Source of the DNA: Goodfellowiella coeruleoviolacea
GTDB taxonomy: Bacteria; Actinomycetota; Actinomycetes; Mycobacteriales; Pseudonocardiaceae
Reading direction: 5' to 3'
Length of the DNA stretch: 64,000 nt
Assembly (NCBI RefSeq): GCF_024171785.1
Contig: NZ_JAMTCK010000017.1
Coordinates: forward strand, 156,280-220,279
Shown here: positions 33,792 through 42,192 of the stretch, piece after piece
Layout: each line of letters opens with the position of its first letter
Position numbering within the stretch: the stretch's first letter is position 1
The notes under the pieces: generated by a model
Told to the model about the DNA's origin: nothing
The model's input: the letters and a program-made list of their open reading frames with translations, nothing else
Database searches by the model: none
Translations under genes and position numbers: made by a program

Positions 33792-34292
33792 TCAGTCCTG
33801 GGGTTCGTCGTGGTCACGGTCGTGGGGTGGGAGGGGATCGGCCAGGTCCGGAGCGGGCTTGGGCGCTGGCCGGATGGGAATGCCCGCTTCGGCGCGGTCG
33901 TAGAGCGAGCCGCCGAGCAGCACCAGGGACCTGGCCAGGTCGCGCATCTCAGCCAGGGTTGGTGGCGTGGTCACCGATGCCAGCCGGGCGCAGAACCCGG
34001 ACAGCCGATGCGCGAGCAGCGGGCAGCGCTGACGCAGTTCCGCGTCGCTGATGTGTGCCACCTGCGGCAGCACCTTCGGGGCCGGCAGATTGGCGATCAT
34101 GGTGGCCAACAGGCATGGCGTGCACGGCGTTTTCGTGGTCTCACGCACCACCTCGCTGGCCGACACCACGGTCTCGCACTCGCCGGCCGCGTGGTAGACG
34201 GTCCGGTTCGGGTCGAGGGTGTCCTCGGTGCGGAAGGCGTGGCTCTGGTTGTCACCGGGCACGTGCCACCAGACGTGGTCGTTGCCGGTCAT
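33792..34292 (-). CDS. Zinc-finger-like protein, third gene of a three-gene operon
   Basis: 166 residues. The first 75 residues contain HVWWHVPGDNQSHAF, a Cys (GECETV) and a Cys pair TPCTPCLLATM, suggesting a zinc-binding knuckle. Later residues form helices with RCPLLAHRLSGFCARL, and the tail is Pro/Asp-rich (PLPPHDRDHDEP). No characterised family recognised. The ATG overlaps the stop of the preceding gene (ATGA), indicating coupled synthesis with its two partners. Confidence 0.6.
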   Translation of the reverse strand: MTGNDHVWWHVPGDNQSHAFRTEDTLDPNRTVYHAAGECETVVSASEVVRETTKTPCTPCLLATMIANLPAPKVLPQVAHISDAELRQRCPLLAHRLSGFCARLASVTTPPTLAEMRDLARSLVLLGGSLYDRAEAGIPIRPAPKPAPDLADPLPPHDRDHDEPQD

Positions 34293-34516
34293 CCGCGCCA
34301 CTCCGCCAGCAGCGCGAGTCCGATGTGGACGTAGCCGCGCGCCTTCTCGTGGCAGTCCCAACAGGTTTCCCACAACCACTCGACCTTGGTGGGAACGTGG
34401 TCCGGGGTGGTGGTCTCCTGCCCGCACAGCGTGGTGACCGGGATGTTCTGCCCCTGGACTTCTCCGGGTATGGCGTGTCGGCGCTGGTCCAGCGGTAGCC
34501 AGCGGAACGTCTTCAT
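34289..34516 (-). CDS. Small zinc-ribbon-like protein, second gene of the operon
   Basis: 75 residues. A single Cys (TTLCGQE) and a CWDCH pair (WETCWDCHEKARGYVH) give a likely Cys3-His zinc site. RWLPLDQRRHAIP is at the N-terminus. Both stop and start overlap the neighbouring genes by 4 bp. The HEKARGYVHIGLALLAEW tail is helical. Function unknown; the linked protein at 33792 has a similar Cys/His content, so the two may form a complex. Confidence 0.6.
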   Translation of the reverse strand: MKTFRWLPLDQRRHAIPGEVQGQNIPVTTLCGQETTTPDHVPTKVEWLWETCWDCHEKARGYVHIGLALLAEWRG

Positions 34517-34743
34517 GCCCGTGCCCCCAACCGATCGCGGCTGGTCGAGAAGATGTACTCGGTCGGCTTCCTCGGCCAGGCGGGGAGCGCCGAGGACGTC
34601 CCGGCCTGCCGACTCGACGGCGCGGAAACCCTGGGCCGGCGCGCCTGCCACCAGTCGAGCAGGCGGTCCAGTCCGATGTAGACGATCCGGGCGACCGCGA
34701 GGTGACCGAGCAGGACGCCGAGGGCGAATGCTGCCGTAACCAC
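34513..34743 (-). CDS. Small membrane-anchored protein, first gene of the operon
   Basis: 76 residues from a GTG at 34743 with an ideal ribosome binding site (GGAGGT, 6-nt spacing). One N-terminal helix (about 3-22, AAFALGVLLGHLAVARIVYI) followed by a basic, Ser/Pro-rich cytoplasmic part ending STSRDRLGARA. Not recognised. It heads the operon opposite the XRE regulator, so the 250-bp gap holds both promoters. Confidence 0.6.
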   Translation of the reverse strand: MVTAAFALGVLLGHLAVARIVYIGLDRLLDWWQARRPRVSAPSSRQAGTSSALPAWPRKPTEYIFSTSRDRLGARA

Positions 34744-34925
34744 GCCAACACCTCCATGTGTGGGGAAAGCGGCAGAGCAGGGACTGTCCCCGTCCGGGGA
34801 CGGACGTTCGCGACGGGCCGGCGGGATTGCGGACGTGGCGCGACGCCAACCCGCGAGGAGTCGGCATCCCCTGACCCGACCGGAAGGGGATCGCAACCCC
34901 GCCGACGTGATGCACGCTACTCCGA

Positions 34926-34947
34926 TGCACTGTGCAAATGCACTGCA
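34926..34947. promoter_or_regulatory. TGCA-rich operator-like palindromes before the XRE gene
   Basis: TGCAC-T-GTGCA (34926-34936) is a perfect palindrome and TGCACTGCA (34939-34947) follows at once; another TGCAC lies at 34911. They are 48-69 bp before the regulator start, between it and the divergent zinc-finger operon. Confidence 0.5.
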
Positions 34948-34994
34948 CGATCGGGTGAAGTTGAGCGGAAAAACGCGTGGCTAAGGTGTGCGAC

Positions 34995-35876
34995 ATGGGA
35001 ACCGGGCCAGAGCGCACGCGGCGCAAGGCGAAGTTCGGTCGGCTGATGACCCAGTTCCGCACGCGGGTCGATCCGGCGTTGACACCCGAAAAGCTGGCGA
35101 AGCAGCTGGGTGTCAATCGCACGACCATCAATCGGATGGAAGCGGGACTGACCGTCCCCTCTCGCCTCCTCATGAACGCCCTGCTCGGCTTCTACAACGT
35201 GTCGGACGAGGAGCGGGCCGAGGCCGAACAGCTCTGGCACGACGCGAAGCAGCCACCCGCGACGGTGTCCTTCGAACCCGCTGGCGGGCCGCCCGAATTC
35301 CGTTCGCTCTACCGGGCGGAATGGGAGGCGAGCGAAGTCATCAACCTGGCGACTCAGGCCATTCCCGGCCTGTTGCAGACCCCCGACTACGTTCGCGCCC
35401 TGGAACGCGCCGCCGGTGCCTCAGCGCTGAGCGACGAACCCATAGACGCAGAAGCCGCGGTGCGCGCCAGGCAGGGAAGACAGCAGCGGCTCACCGGGCC
35501 CGACCCGATCACCGTCCGAGCCCTCATCGACCAGGGCGTTCTCCGACGCCTGGTTGGCGGCGCCGCCGTCATGTCCGACCAGCTCAACCACCTGCTGCGG
35601 TTGAGCGAACTGCCCAACGTCACCCTGCGGGTGATTCCCGAGACCGCTGGCGCGTACGGCCTCATGTCCGGCTCGGTGACCATGCTCCACTTCTCCGACC
35701 CGGACGATCCCGCCGCCGTTTATCTGGAGTACCCAGGAGGTGGCAGCTGGGTCGAGGACAGGGCGGCCGTGAACAGGTTCCGACGGATGCTGGAAGGGGT
35801 GGAAGAAGTAGCGCTGTCTGCCGACGAGACAGCCGAACTGATCCGTGAACTACTGGCAGAACTAGAGGAACAATGA
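34995..35876 (+). CDS. XRE family regulator with DUF5753 domain (WhiJ-like)
   Basis: 293 residues. N-terminal HTH (TPEKLAKQLGVNRTTINRMEAG, about 28-50) and a long DUF5753 C-domain (SLYRAEWEASEVINLATQAIPGLLQTPDY; LPNVTLRVIPETAGAYGLMSG; AVYLEYPGGGSWVED). ATG 34995 is preferred, with AAGG 8 nt upstream; a GTG at 34977 is in frame. Proteins of this type regulate development or secondary metabolism in actinomycetes and are antagonised by a neighbouring DUF397 protein. The DUF397 gene overlaps its stop (ATGA). Confidence 0.88.
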   Translation: MGTGPERTRRKAKFGRLMTQFRTRVDPALTPEKLAKQLGVNRTTINRMEAGLTVPSRLLMNALLGFYNVSDEERAEAEQLWHDAKQPPATVSFEPAGGPPEFRSLYRAEWEASEVINLATQAIPGLLQTPDYVRALERAAGASALSDEPIDAEAAVRARQGRQQRLTGPDPITVRALIDQGVLRRLVGGAAVMSDQLNHLLRLSELPNVTLRVIPETAGAYGLMSGSVTMLHFSDPDDPAAVYLEYPGGGSWVEDRAAVNRFRRMLEGVEEVALSADETAELIRELLAELEEQ

Positions 35877-36070
35877 CCAAAAGAACGTGGCGCAAAAGCA
35901 CCTACAGCGGCGCGCAGGGAAATGACTGCGTTGAGCTGTCATTAGGCACTTCCACTACTGGCATCCGGGACACCAAGAGCCGCGACGGCGCCGTCCTGTG
36001 GTTCAGCACAGGTGCCGTCGAGGCTTTCCTGTCCGCAGTGAAGAGCGGCATGTTGCACGGACACCAGTAG
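35873..36070 (+). CDS. DUF397 protein, partner of the XRE regulator
   Basis: 65 residues, one complete DUF397: WRKSTYSGAQGNDCVELS, then GIRDTKSRDGAVLWFSTGAVEAFLSAVK. The overlap with the regulator gene suggests the pair works together, as WhiJ/DUF397 pairs do. No membrane or catalytic features. Confidence 0.85.
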   Translation: MTKRTWRKSTYSGAQGNDCVELSLGTSTTGIRDTKSRDGAVLWFSTGAVEAFLSAVKSGMLHGHQ

Positions 36071-36143
36071 GCGTATCACAGACCCGACACCCGAGGCCGC
36101 CCGATTCAGAGCGTCCCTCGGCGCTCAGCGAACGAGGTGCGAC

Positions 36144-36401
36144 ATGACTGGTCTTGGTCCCTGGCGTAAGTCGAGTCGATCACAGGGTGGCGCGCACAAC
36201 TGCGTTGAACTGGCACATGGCTCATGGCGTAAAACGAGCTACAGCGGTGGCAACGGCGGCGCCTGCGTCGAGGTCGCACGCAGCGCCAAGATAGTTGCCA
36301 TCCGGGACAGCAAGAACGCGGCCGGGCCGGTCCTGGCCTTTGGGCAGGCGGAGTTGGGCAGGTTCCTCAGCGCCGTCAAGGACGGCCGCTTCGACGGCTG
36401 A
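36144..36401 (+). CDS. Tandem DUF397 protein (truncated first domain)
   Basis: 85 residues with two DUF397 starts: WRKSSRSQGGAHNCVELA (about 7-24), cut off after its first half, then SWRKTSYSGGNGGACVEVA and a full second domain ending LGRFLSAVKDGRFDG. It looks like an internal fusion of two DUF397 genes after a deletion. A second partner for the XRE regulator or a regulator elsewhere. A terminator follows 19 bp after its stop. Confidence 0.8.
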   Translation: MTGLGPWRKSSRSQGGAHNCVELAHGSWRKTSYSGGNGGACVEVARSAKIVAIRDSKNAAGPVLAFGQAELGRFLSAVKDGRFDG

Positions 36402-36419
36402 TCGCTGTCGCTGCGAGTA

Positions 36420-36455
36420 GGGCCCGCCCAGTGCGGTTCACGGCTGGGCGGGCCC
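36420..36455 (+). terminator. Hairpin terminator after the DUF397 genes
   Basis: Perfect 12-bp stem (36420-36431 with 36444-36455), loop of 12 nt, then CTCAATC. T-run weak. Confidence 0.65.
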
Positions 36456-36477
36456 CTCAATCGTGCTGCGGAAAGAG

Positions 36478-36703
36478 CTACCCCAGCAGGGTTGCCGGCA
36501 CGGGGTCGGCGAGGACGGCGGCGAAGGTGTGGCGGTCGGGCCAGCGGCCGGTGGCCCAGGCCAGGGCGCGGGCCAGGCCCTCGGGGCTGTCCTCGGCGTG
36601 GGTGTGGCCGTCCGGGGTGACCCACCAGGACACCTGGAACTCCTCGTCAGCGTCGCCGCTCGCCGGAGCGGTGTCACCGCCGGCCGCCAGCCGCACGGCC
36701 AAC
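36478..36703 (-). pseudogene. Duplicated 3' end of the sacsin-like gene
   Basis: 226 bp here equal 39031-39265 (235 bp), with only three substitutions and one 9-bp indel (a tandem GCGGTGTCA). It encodes the last 75 or so residues of the sacsin-like protein in the same orientation, including the stop (ATLLG then TAG). The frame runs upstream to 36765 through unrelated sequence and lacks the rest of the gene. It is a recent partial duplication that, with its partner, brackets the sigma factor island. Confidence 0.85.
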
Positions 36704-36908
36704 AGTTCGGCCAGTCCCTGGCCGGCCAGCCGATTTGCGACACAACGAATGAGGCCACACGACACGAACCGGCTGCCATGCCACCAGGTTGATGCTGCCT
36801 GTTCCGGCTTGCTGAATGCGGTGGCCTGACATCAGCGAAGTGGTGGCAACTTTTTTCCACTGGCTCGGGTCTTGGGAGTGGACAGCGGCAAGGGCGGAGG
36901 GCCGGGGA

Positions 36909-37436
36909 GTGCGCCATGACGAGTTTGAGCAGTTCGTGCGCGACCGTTACGGGCAGTTGCTGCGCTACGCGGTGATGCTCGCAGGTCACCAGGCTGATGC
37001 TGAGGAGGTGGTGCAGGAGTCGCTGCTCCGATGTTTGGGCCGATGGCGACGGATGAAACCAGACAACGCCCTGGCGTATGCCCGCAAGGCGGTGTTGCAT
37101 GAGTTTCTGCGTTCGACACGGCCCAGAGCTGGGCTGACGGCCTCTGCACGAGCCAAGAGTGCGGAACTCACTGAGGAAGTGACAGGGGACTTCACCAGCG
37201 AGATAGCCGAGCGCGATCGGATTCTGACGGTGCTCCAGCGGTTGCCTCCGCGGCAGCGGGCTGCGGTGGTGATGCGGTTCCTGCTGGACCTGTCCGAGGC
37301 GCAGACCTCGCGGGAGATGAAGTGCTCAGTGGGCACGGTGAAGTCGCTGACGAGTCGAGGGCTAGCTCGCATCCGCGAGATATGGGCAGTTCAGCCAGTA
37401 CTGGATGCCGCGTCGACCAGGAGGGAACGGTCATGA
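36909..37436 (+). CDS. SigE-family (SigM-like) ECF sigma factor
   Basis: 175 residues from the GTG at 36909. Region 2: DEFEQFVRDRYGQLLRYAVMLAGHQADAEEVVQE (acidic cluster 'DAEEVVQ'). Region 4: RLPPRQRAAVVMRFLLDLSEAQTSREMKCSVGTVKSLTSRGL. This matches the streptomycete SigE-family (Pfam-type TIGR02983) pattern. The frame reaches 36816 but lacks coding character there. The following membrane protein gene overlaps by 4 bp (ATGA) and is a likely regulator. Base composition is lower in GC than the flanks. Confidence 0.85.
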   Translation: MRHDEFEQFVRDRYGQLLRYAVMLAGHQADAEEVVQESLLRCLGRWRRMKPDNALAYARKAVLHEFLRSTRPRAGLTASARAKSAELTEEVTGDFTSEIAERDRILTVLQRLPPRQRAAVVMRFLLDLSEAQTSREMKCSVGTVKSLTSRGLARIREIWAVQPVLDAASTRRERS

Positions 37437-38668
37437 TCTCACCGGAGCAGGATGACATGGTGCTGCGGTTGCGCCGCGAAGCTGACGGCCTGGACCCAGT
37501 GGTTCGACCTGGTCAGATCGATGAGGTTCTCGGTTGGTGCCAGACCCGGCGAGGGGAACAACGCCGGCAACAGGCTCGGTTGTGGGCGGCAGCCGTGATC
37601 GTAGTGGTTGCGATGATCGGCGTTGCCGTGATTGTAGGCAGAGCGAGTACGCCGCCGGAGCGGATCACGGTCGCCGCAGAAGTGGACCAGTGGCCTTTGC
37701 GGGGAGACCTGGCTGGCGACACAGCATTGCTGGACCGCGCGGAGGAGGTCTGGCGGGCTAGCGGTGACCGCTACGCCCCGGTCGGGCCGGTACGAGCGCT
37801 GTTTGCCCAGCGTTCGCCAGCACTGTCGGTGAATTTTCTGGTCGTGGTCCTGGCAGGTCAGGATGCGAACGGACGAACGGTCTTGGGCTACGTGACCAGC
37901 CCAGTTACCCGTGGTGAGCCGGACAGTCGGCGGTTGCTCGTGCGCGCGGAGGCGGCCGTTGAACCGGGACAGATGGCTGTGGGATTCATCGCGGCTCGAC
38001 CTGACCCGCAGGACGCCTCGATTCCTGATGGTGGCAGTGTCGCCTTCGCGCTAGCCGCGCCGGGCGTGCCCGGGATACGAGTGACCACTTCACTGGTCGA
38101 CCACAGCTTCACAGACGACCGCGCCTCAACTGAGGAGACATACTGGCGGATCCTGCCGGCCGGTGTAGGTGCCTGGAACAGCACTATCATCGTCGGACAC
38201 GCTGATGACCAGCAGCTGCCGACGTGGCTCGCCGCTGGCGTGCACGATCCGGCCAGCAGTCCTGTGTCACTGCACACCGCAGATGTGGGCCTCTACGCGC
38301 AGCCAGCGCCATCGTCTGCTTTGGGTGTCGGTGATCTGGTGGTCACTCCAGACGGAGTTCTCGGCGTGGTTGCCACCGCCGACGGACACGTTGACACCGC
38401 GCTGGCCTCGCTCGCCAGTCACGGCCGAGTTACGACCGCGATCTCTGCTATTCCCGGCACCCTGACCTCTGCTTCAGGAGGCGCTGTGCTGTTCATCCCG
38501 GCTGGACCAGGAGAGATCGCCGAGGGCAATCGCATTGTGCTCACAAGCACCTCCAACTCCGAACTGATCGTCAATATCGGCCGCCTGACCAGGACCGACG
38601 CTGGATGGCGAGTCGAGCGCATGGCGAACACGGACGCCACCACGGCGATAGCAGTGGACCGCGACTGA
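37433..38668 (+). CDS. Single-pass membrane protein paired with the SigE-family sigma factor
   Basis: 411 residues. N-terminal cytoplasmic part of about 48 residues (MISPEQDDMVLRLRREADGL), one helix (about 50-69, LWAAAVIVVVAMIGVAVIVG) and a large extracellular Thr/Ala/Val-rich domain, with two or three similar strands-rich parts (DLVVTPDGVLGVVATADGHV; GNRIVLTSTSNSELIV). No zinc anti-sigma motif is seen. By overlap and topology it is probably the membrane regulator of the sigma factor. Family not recognised. Confidence 0.65.
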   Translation: MISPEQDDMVLRLRREADGLDPVVRPGQIDEVLGWCQTRRGEQRRQQARLWAAAVIVVVAMIGVAVIVGRASTPPERITVAAEVDQWPLRGDLAGDTALLDRAEEVWRASGDRYAPVGPVRALFAQRSPALSVNFLVVVLAGQDANGRTVLGYVTSPVTRGEPDSRRLLVRAEAAVEPGQMAVGFIAARPDPQDASIPDGGSVAFALAAPGVPGIRVTTSLVDHSFTDDRASTEETYWRILPAGVGAWNSTIIVGHADDQQLPTWLAAGVHDPASSPVSLHTADVGLYAQPAPSSALGVGDLVVTPDGVLGVVATADGHVDTALASLASHGRVTTAISAIPGTLTSASGGAVLFIPAGPGEIAEGNRIVLTSTSNSELIVNIGRLTRTDAGWRVERMANTDATTAIAVDRD

Positions 38669-38686
38669 CAGGTCGCTGGCGCCCCA

Positions 38687-38719
38687 ACGGGGTGGCAGGC
38701 CTTTTGTCTGCCACCCCGT
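38687..38719 (+). terminator. Strong terminator of the sigma factor operon
   Basis: Perfect 12-bp stem (38687-38698 with 38708-38719) around a 9-nt loop, 18 bp after the stop codon, followed by CTTC. Confidence 0.8.
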
Positions 38720-38754
38720 CTTCAATGATCAGAGGAGCTTCCGCCGCAGTGGGG

Positions 38755-38979
38755 TCACGCCGTCACAGAGCCATCGCCCCACACTCTGCCCGGGCCCCAC
38801 TCCTTGTGCAGCTGAAAGTAGTGCTCGTGGTTGGTGTAGAGCGCAGACCAGCAGTAGCTATAGGTGTTTCCGTCAAGCCTGTAGCGCACTGGCGCCCCAA
38901 CCCATTCGTCGATGCCGTCGGCATCCTTGAACGGTGCGCCCCCCGGAGTCCCACGACGACGCGGAGACTCCGGGGACAC
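38755..38979 (-). CDS. Small hypothetical protein, possible gene fragment
   Basis: 74 residues. The last 55 residues look like real protein: VGAPVRYRLDGNTYSYCWSAL, NHEHYFQLHKEWGPGRVWG. The first 20 residues are Pro/Arg-rich and may be out of the true frame. Lying just beside the duplication end (39031), it could be the 3' remnant of a longer gene cut by the rearrangement. No family recognised. Confidence 0.4.
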   Translation of the reverse strand: MSPESPRRRGTPGGAPFKDADGIDEWVGAPVRYRLDGNTYSYCWSALYTNHEHYFQLHKEWGPGRVWGDGSVTA

Positions 38980-39030
38980 TTCCGGCCGAGTCCACAGGCC
39001 GGCGGCTACGTGTTGATCTTATTTGCCGCG

Positions 39031-42000
39031 CTACCCCAGCAGGGTTGCCGGTACGGGGTCGGCGAGGACGGCGGCGAAGGTGTGGCGGTCGGGCCAGCGG
39101 CCGGTGGCCCAGGCCAGGGCGCGGGCCAGGCCCTCGGGGCTGTCCTCGGCGTGGGTGTGGCCGTCCGGGGTGACCCACCAGGACACCTGGAACTCCTCGT
39201 CAGCGTCGCCGCTCGCCGGAGCGGTGTCAGCGGTGTCACCGCCGGCCGTCAGCTGCACGGCCAACTCCTCGTGCACGGTGACCATGGCGTCCGGCACGGG
39301 CACGCCGAGCAGGTCGCAGGCCAGGCCCACGGCGGACAGGTCCCGCCAGTGCACCAGTTCGCCCTCGTCGGTCACCTCGGCGTGCACGGTCTCGGTGGCC
39401 AGGGGCACGTCCAGCAGCTCGGCCAGTGCCTCGGCCGGGGCGGTCGTGGGGTCGGCGACCACCACGCGGCCGGCCGGGATCACGCCGAGCAGCCAGGGGG
39501 CGTCCAGCACCACGGCCTGACCGGCGTCGACCACCCGGCCGGAGAGCACGCGGACCCGCTCGGGCGGGTCGAGGTCGGTGGGGTCCAGCAGTTCGTCCCG
39601 CACGGCGTGCGCCAGCTGCTCGTAGCCGCGCAGCGCCACCCCGCCGGGCACGTCCCGCTCCGGGTCGCCCAGGCGGTCCAGCAGGTCGGCCACGTCCGCG
39701 CGAGTGGTCACCGCGAGTTCGTCGCGCACCCCGATGGTGGTGAGCAGGCCCGGGTCCAGGGTCACGTCCGCCGGCAGCGGGTCGTACAGGCCGGCCAGGG
39801 ACCGGGCGTCCGGCAACCGCCAGTGCTGCGGCGGCTGGCCGGCCAGGCGGGCGTGGCGGGCCACCCACCAGCCGGAGTAGCCGTCCGGGTCACGCAGGGC
39901 GCGCAGCGTCACCGGGTCCTTGGCCAGCAGTTGCAGCGCCACCGGCCAGGCGTCCTCGGCCACCAGGTCCAGGTCGCGGACGGCCACCAGCCGGGCCGGC
40001 GGCTCCACGTCGCCGTCGATGGCGCGCCACCACTCGGCCTCGTCGGGCAGGTCGTGGTTGGGCTCGGTGGGCGACTCGTCCACCAGCACGCTGAACGAGT
40101 TGAGCACGCCCACCGTGGCCAGCACGTCGGCCGGCCAGCGGTCGGCCAGGTCGTGGGCGAGCACGCCCAGCGGCGCGGTCTCGCCGGAAACCGCGGCCGG
40201 GTCGAACACGGCGAGCAGCGGTGAGGACGGCAGCACCAGTTCGTCGGCCCGCCGCCACTCCTCGGTGTCGTCGGGCAGGGCCAGCGCGCTCAGCCACGGC
40301 TGCTCGCCCGGCCGCACGCCCGCCTCCTCCACCAGCCCCAGCACCATCTCGGCCAGGCCGGAGGTGTCCAGGCCGGCCTCGGCGTCGGCGACGCTGCTCT
40401 CCACGGCCGCCCGCAGCGCGGGCGCCTCCAGCAGTTCCAACGGCCCGGCGCGGCGCGCGCCCAGCCGCTCCAGCAGCGGGTGCACGGCCTCGGGGTGCAC
40501 GATGCGCAGGCCGGCCACGTCCGCGCTGAACATGGTGGCGGCGTCGGCGGTGAACGCCGCGTCGCTCAGGGTCAGCGCCTCGGACAGCGGTTCCAGGGTG
40601 TCGGCCGGCGAGTCCAGCAGCAGGGTGCCGCGCGGGCCGATCGAGGTGCGGCCGTTGGCCAGCGGCACCGGCAGGCCGGACAGCTCGTCGCGGACCGTGG
40701 AGTCGATCTCGGCCAGCGGGTTGAGCGCGGCGTAGAGCCGGGCCCACCACGACGGCGGCCGGTCGATGCCGGTGACCGCGGTGACCACCTCGGCCAGGCG
40801 CAGCCGGGGGATGTCCAGCGCGGCCAGCGCCTGGGCGTGCCGCGGCTCGGACAGCTCGGCGGCGACCAGGTTGGGCAGCACGTCGGTGAGCAGTTCGCCG
40901 ACCCCGACGACGACCGCGTCGAGCACCCGGGCCGAGGCCGGGGCGATCTCGTCGCCGTCGGCCGAGGGCAGCCACTCGGCGGTGCGCAGCTCGGCCAGCA
41001 GCAGGCCGCGCAGCCGGTCGTCCAGTTCGGACAGGGGGAAGCCGGGGCGGGGCACCAGCTCGACCCGGTCCACCGGGGCGAGCGCGGCGATGAAGTCCGG
41101 GTAGGCGCGGGCCGCCTCGGCCAGCACGGCGTCGGTGGCCGGGCCGGGCATGACCCGCTGCCGCGACGGCTCCACCGGCAGGGTGGCCAGCAGCCGGGCC
41201 GGCAGGGACAGCCGCTCGTCGGTGGGGGTCGGGGTGTGCAGCACGTCCTGGTCGATCGGGTCGGGCCGGCCCACGGTGCGCTGGCCCGCACCGGGCTGCG
41301 TGGCCTCGTCGGGCTTGCCGACCAGCGGCACCGCCCAGCAGACCGTCCACTCCGGACGCCGCTGGGCCTCCACGCCGAGTTCGCGCAGTGCCGCGTCGGG
41401 CAGTTGACCGCTGGTGCGGTGCACCAGCCAGTCGAACTTGCCGTCCGGGCCGTGCAGCCGCACCACGCCGTCCAGCAGTTCCTCCCGCCACCAGCGGCGC
41501 TCGCCCACCTCGATGGTGCTCAGGCCGGGCAGGGCCAGCAGCAGGTCGGCGGCCTGCTCGGCAAAGCGGTTCAGCAGGGCCACGCTGTCCACATCGGACC
41601 GCAGCGGCAGCCGGACCTCGGTGTCGAACCCGGCCGGCAGCTCGGGTTCGTCGGCCTCGACCGGCCAGACCAGGCGCAGCACCGGGACCTGGCCACCGCG
41701 CTCGGCGACCTGGTCGGCCAGCTCCGGCACGTCCGCGACGACCTGGCGGGTGCGCTCGGCGGAGAAGCGCACGCCCCCGGTGCGGGACAGCACCCTGGGC
41801 GCGTCGCTGACGGCCAGCACGGCGGCGAAGCCGACACCGAACTGGCCGACGCTGTTGCCGCTCCCCTTGGCCGACGCCCGCAGCGAGGCGAGCGCGGCCA
41901 CGCCGGCCGCGTCCAGCGGCTCACCGGTGTTGGCGGCGCGCAGCTCCACCCCGCCGGCACCGTCGTCCACAACGGACAGACGCAGCGTGCCGGCGGCACC

Positions 42001-42192
42001 GGCGGCCACGGCCGCGTCGGCCGCGTTCTGCGCCAGCTCCACCAGCAGGCGGTCGCGGTAGCCGCCGAGCCGCAGGTCCTCCTCGGCGTTGGCGTCCTCG
42101 CGGAACCGGGTGGGCGAACCCGTCCAGGCCGCGAGCACGGACTCGCGTAACCGACCGGCGCCGAAAACGTCGTCCTGCCCGCCCGCGCTCAC
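39031..42192 (-). CDS. Sacsin-like protein with Hsp90-type N-terminal ATP-binding domain
   Basis: 1053 residues from the GTG at 42192. The N-terminal GHKL ATPase fold has ELAQNAADAAVAAG (N box), LRLSVVDDGAGG (D-x-G), and GSGNSVGQFGVGFAAVL (G box and lid). This is the sacsin N-terminal domain seen in long actinobacterial proteins; the remaining 800 residues are Leu/Ala/Asp-rich helices with no clear domain, and a C-terminal EEFQVSWWVTPDGHTHAED segment. Chaperone-like function is inferred from fold only. It overlaps DUF3027 (GTGA). Its last 235 bp are duplicated at 36478. Confidence 0.85.
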   Translation of the reverse strand: MSAGGQDDVFGAGRLRESVLAAWTGSPTRFREDANAEEDLRLGGYRDRLLVELAQNAADAAVAAGAAGTLRLSVVDDGAGGVELRAANTGEPLDAAGVAALASLRASAKGSGNSVGQFGVGFAAVLAVSDAPRVLSRTGGVRFSAERTRQVVADVPELADQVAERGGQVPVLRLVWPVEADEPELPAGFDTEVRLPLRSDVDSVALLNRFAEQAADLLLALPGLSTIEVGERRWWREELLDGVVRLHGPDGKFDWLVHRTSGQLPDAALRELGVEAQRRPEWTVCWAVPLVGKPDEATQPGAGQRTVGRPDPIDQDVLHTPTPTDERLSLPARLLATLPVEPSRQRVMPGPATDAVLAEAARAYPDFIAALAPVDRVELVPRPGFPLSELDDRLRGLLLAELRTAEWLPSADGDEIAPASARVLDAVVVGVGELLTDVLPNLVAAELSEPRHAQALAALDIPRLRLAEVVTAVTGIDRPPSWWARLYAALNPLAEIDSTVRDELSGLPVPLANGRTSIGPRGTLLLDSPADTLEPLSEALTLSDAAFTADAATMFSADVAGLRIVHPEAVHPLLERLGARRAGPLELLEAPALRAAVESSVADAEAGLDTSGLAEMVLGLVEEAGVRPGEQPWLSALALPDDTEEWRRADELVLPSSPLLAVFDPAAVSGETAPLGVLAHDLADRWPADVLATVGVLNSFSVLVDESPTEPNHDLPDEAEWWRAIDGDVEPPARLVAVRDLDLVAEDAWPVALQLLAKDPVTLRALRDPDGYSGWWVARHARLAGQPPQHWRLPDARSLAGLYDPLPADVTLDPGLLTTIGVRDELAVTTRADVADLLDRLGDPERDVPGGVALRGYEQLAHAVRDELLDPTDLDPPERVRVLSGRVVDAGQAVVLDAPWLLGVIPAGRVVVADPTTAPAEALAELLDVPLATETVHAEVTDEGELVHWRDLSAVGLACDLLGVPVPDAMVTVHEELAVQLTAGGDTADTAPASGDADEEFQVSWWVTPDGHTHAEDSPEGLARALAWATGRWPDRHTFAAVLADPVPATLLG

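Noticed and set aside
36478..39265. Prophage or integrative element attachment sites
   Set aside because: The repeats flank only about 2.3 kb with no integrase, excisionase or phage gene, and no tRNA; described instead as a partial gene duplication.
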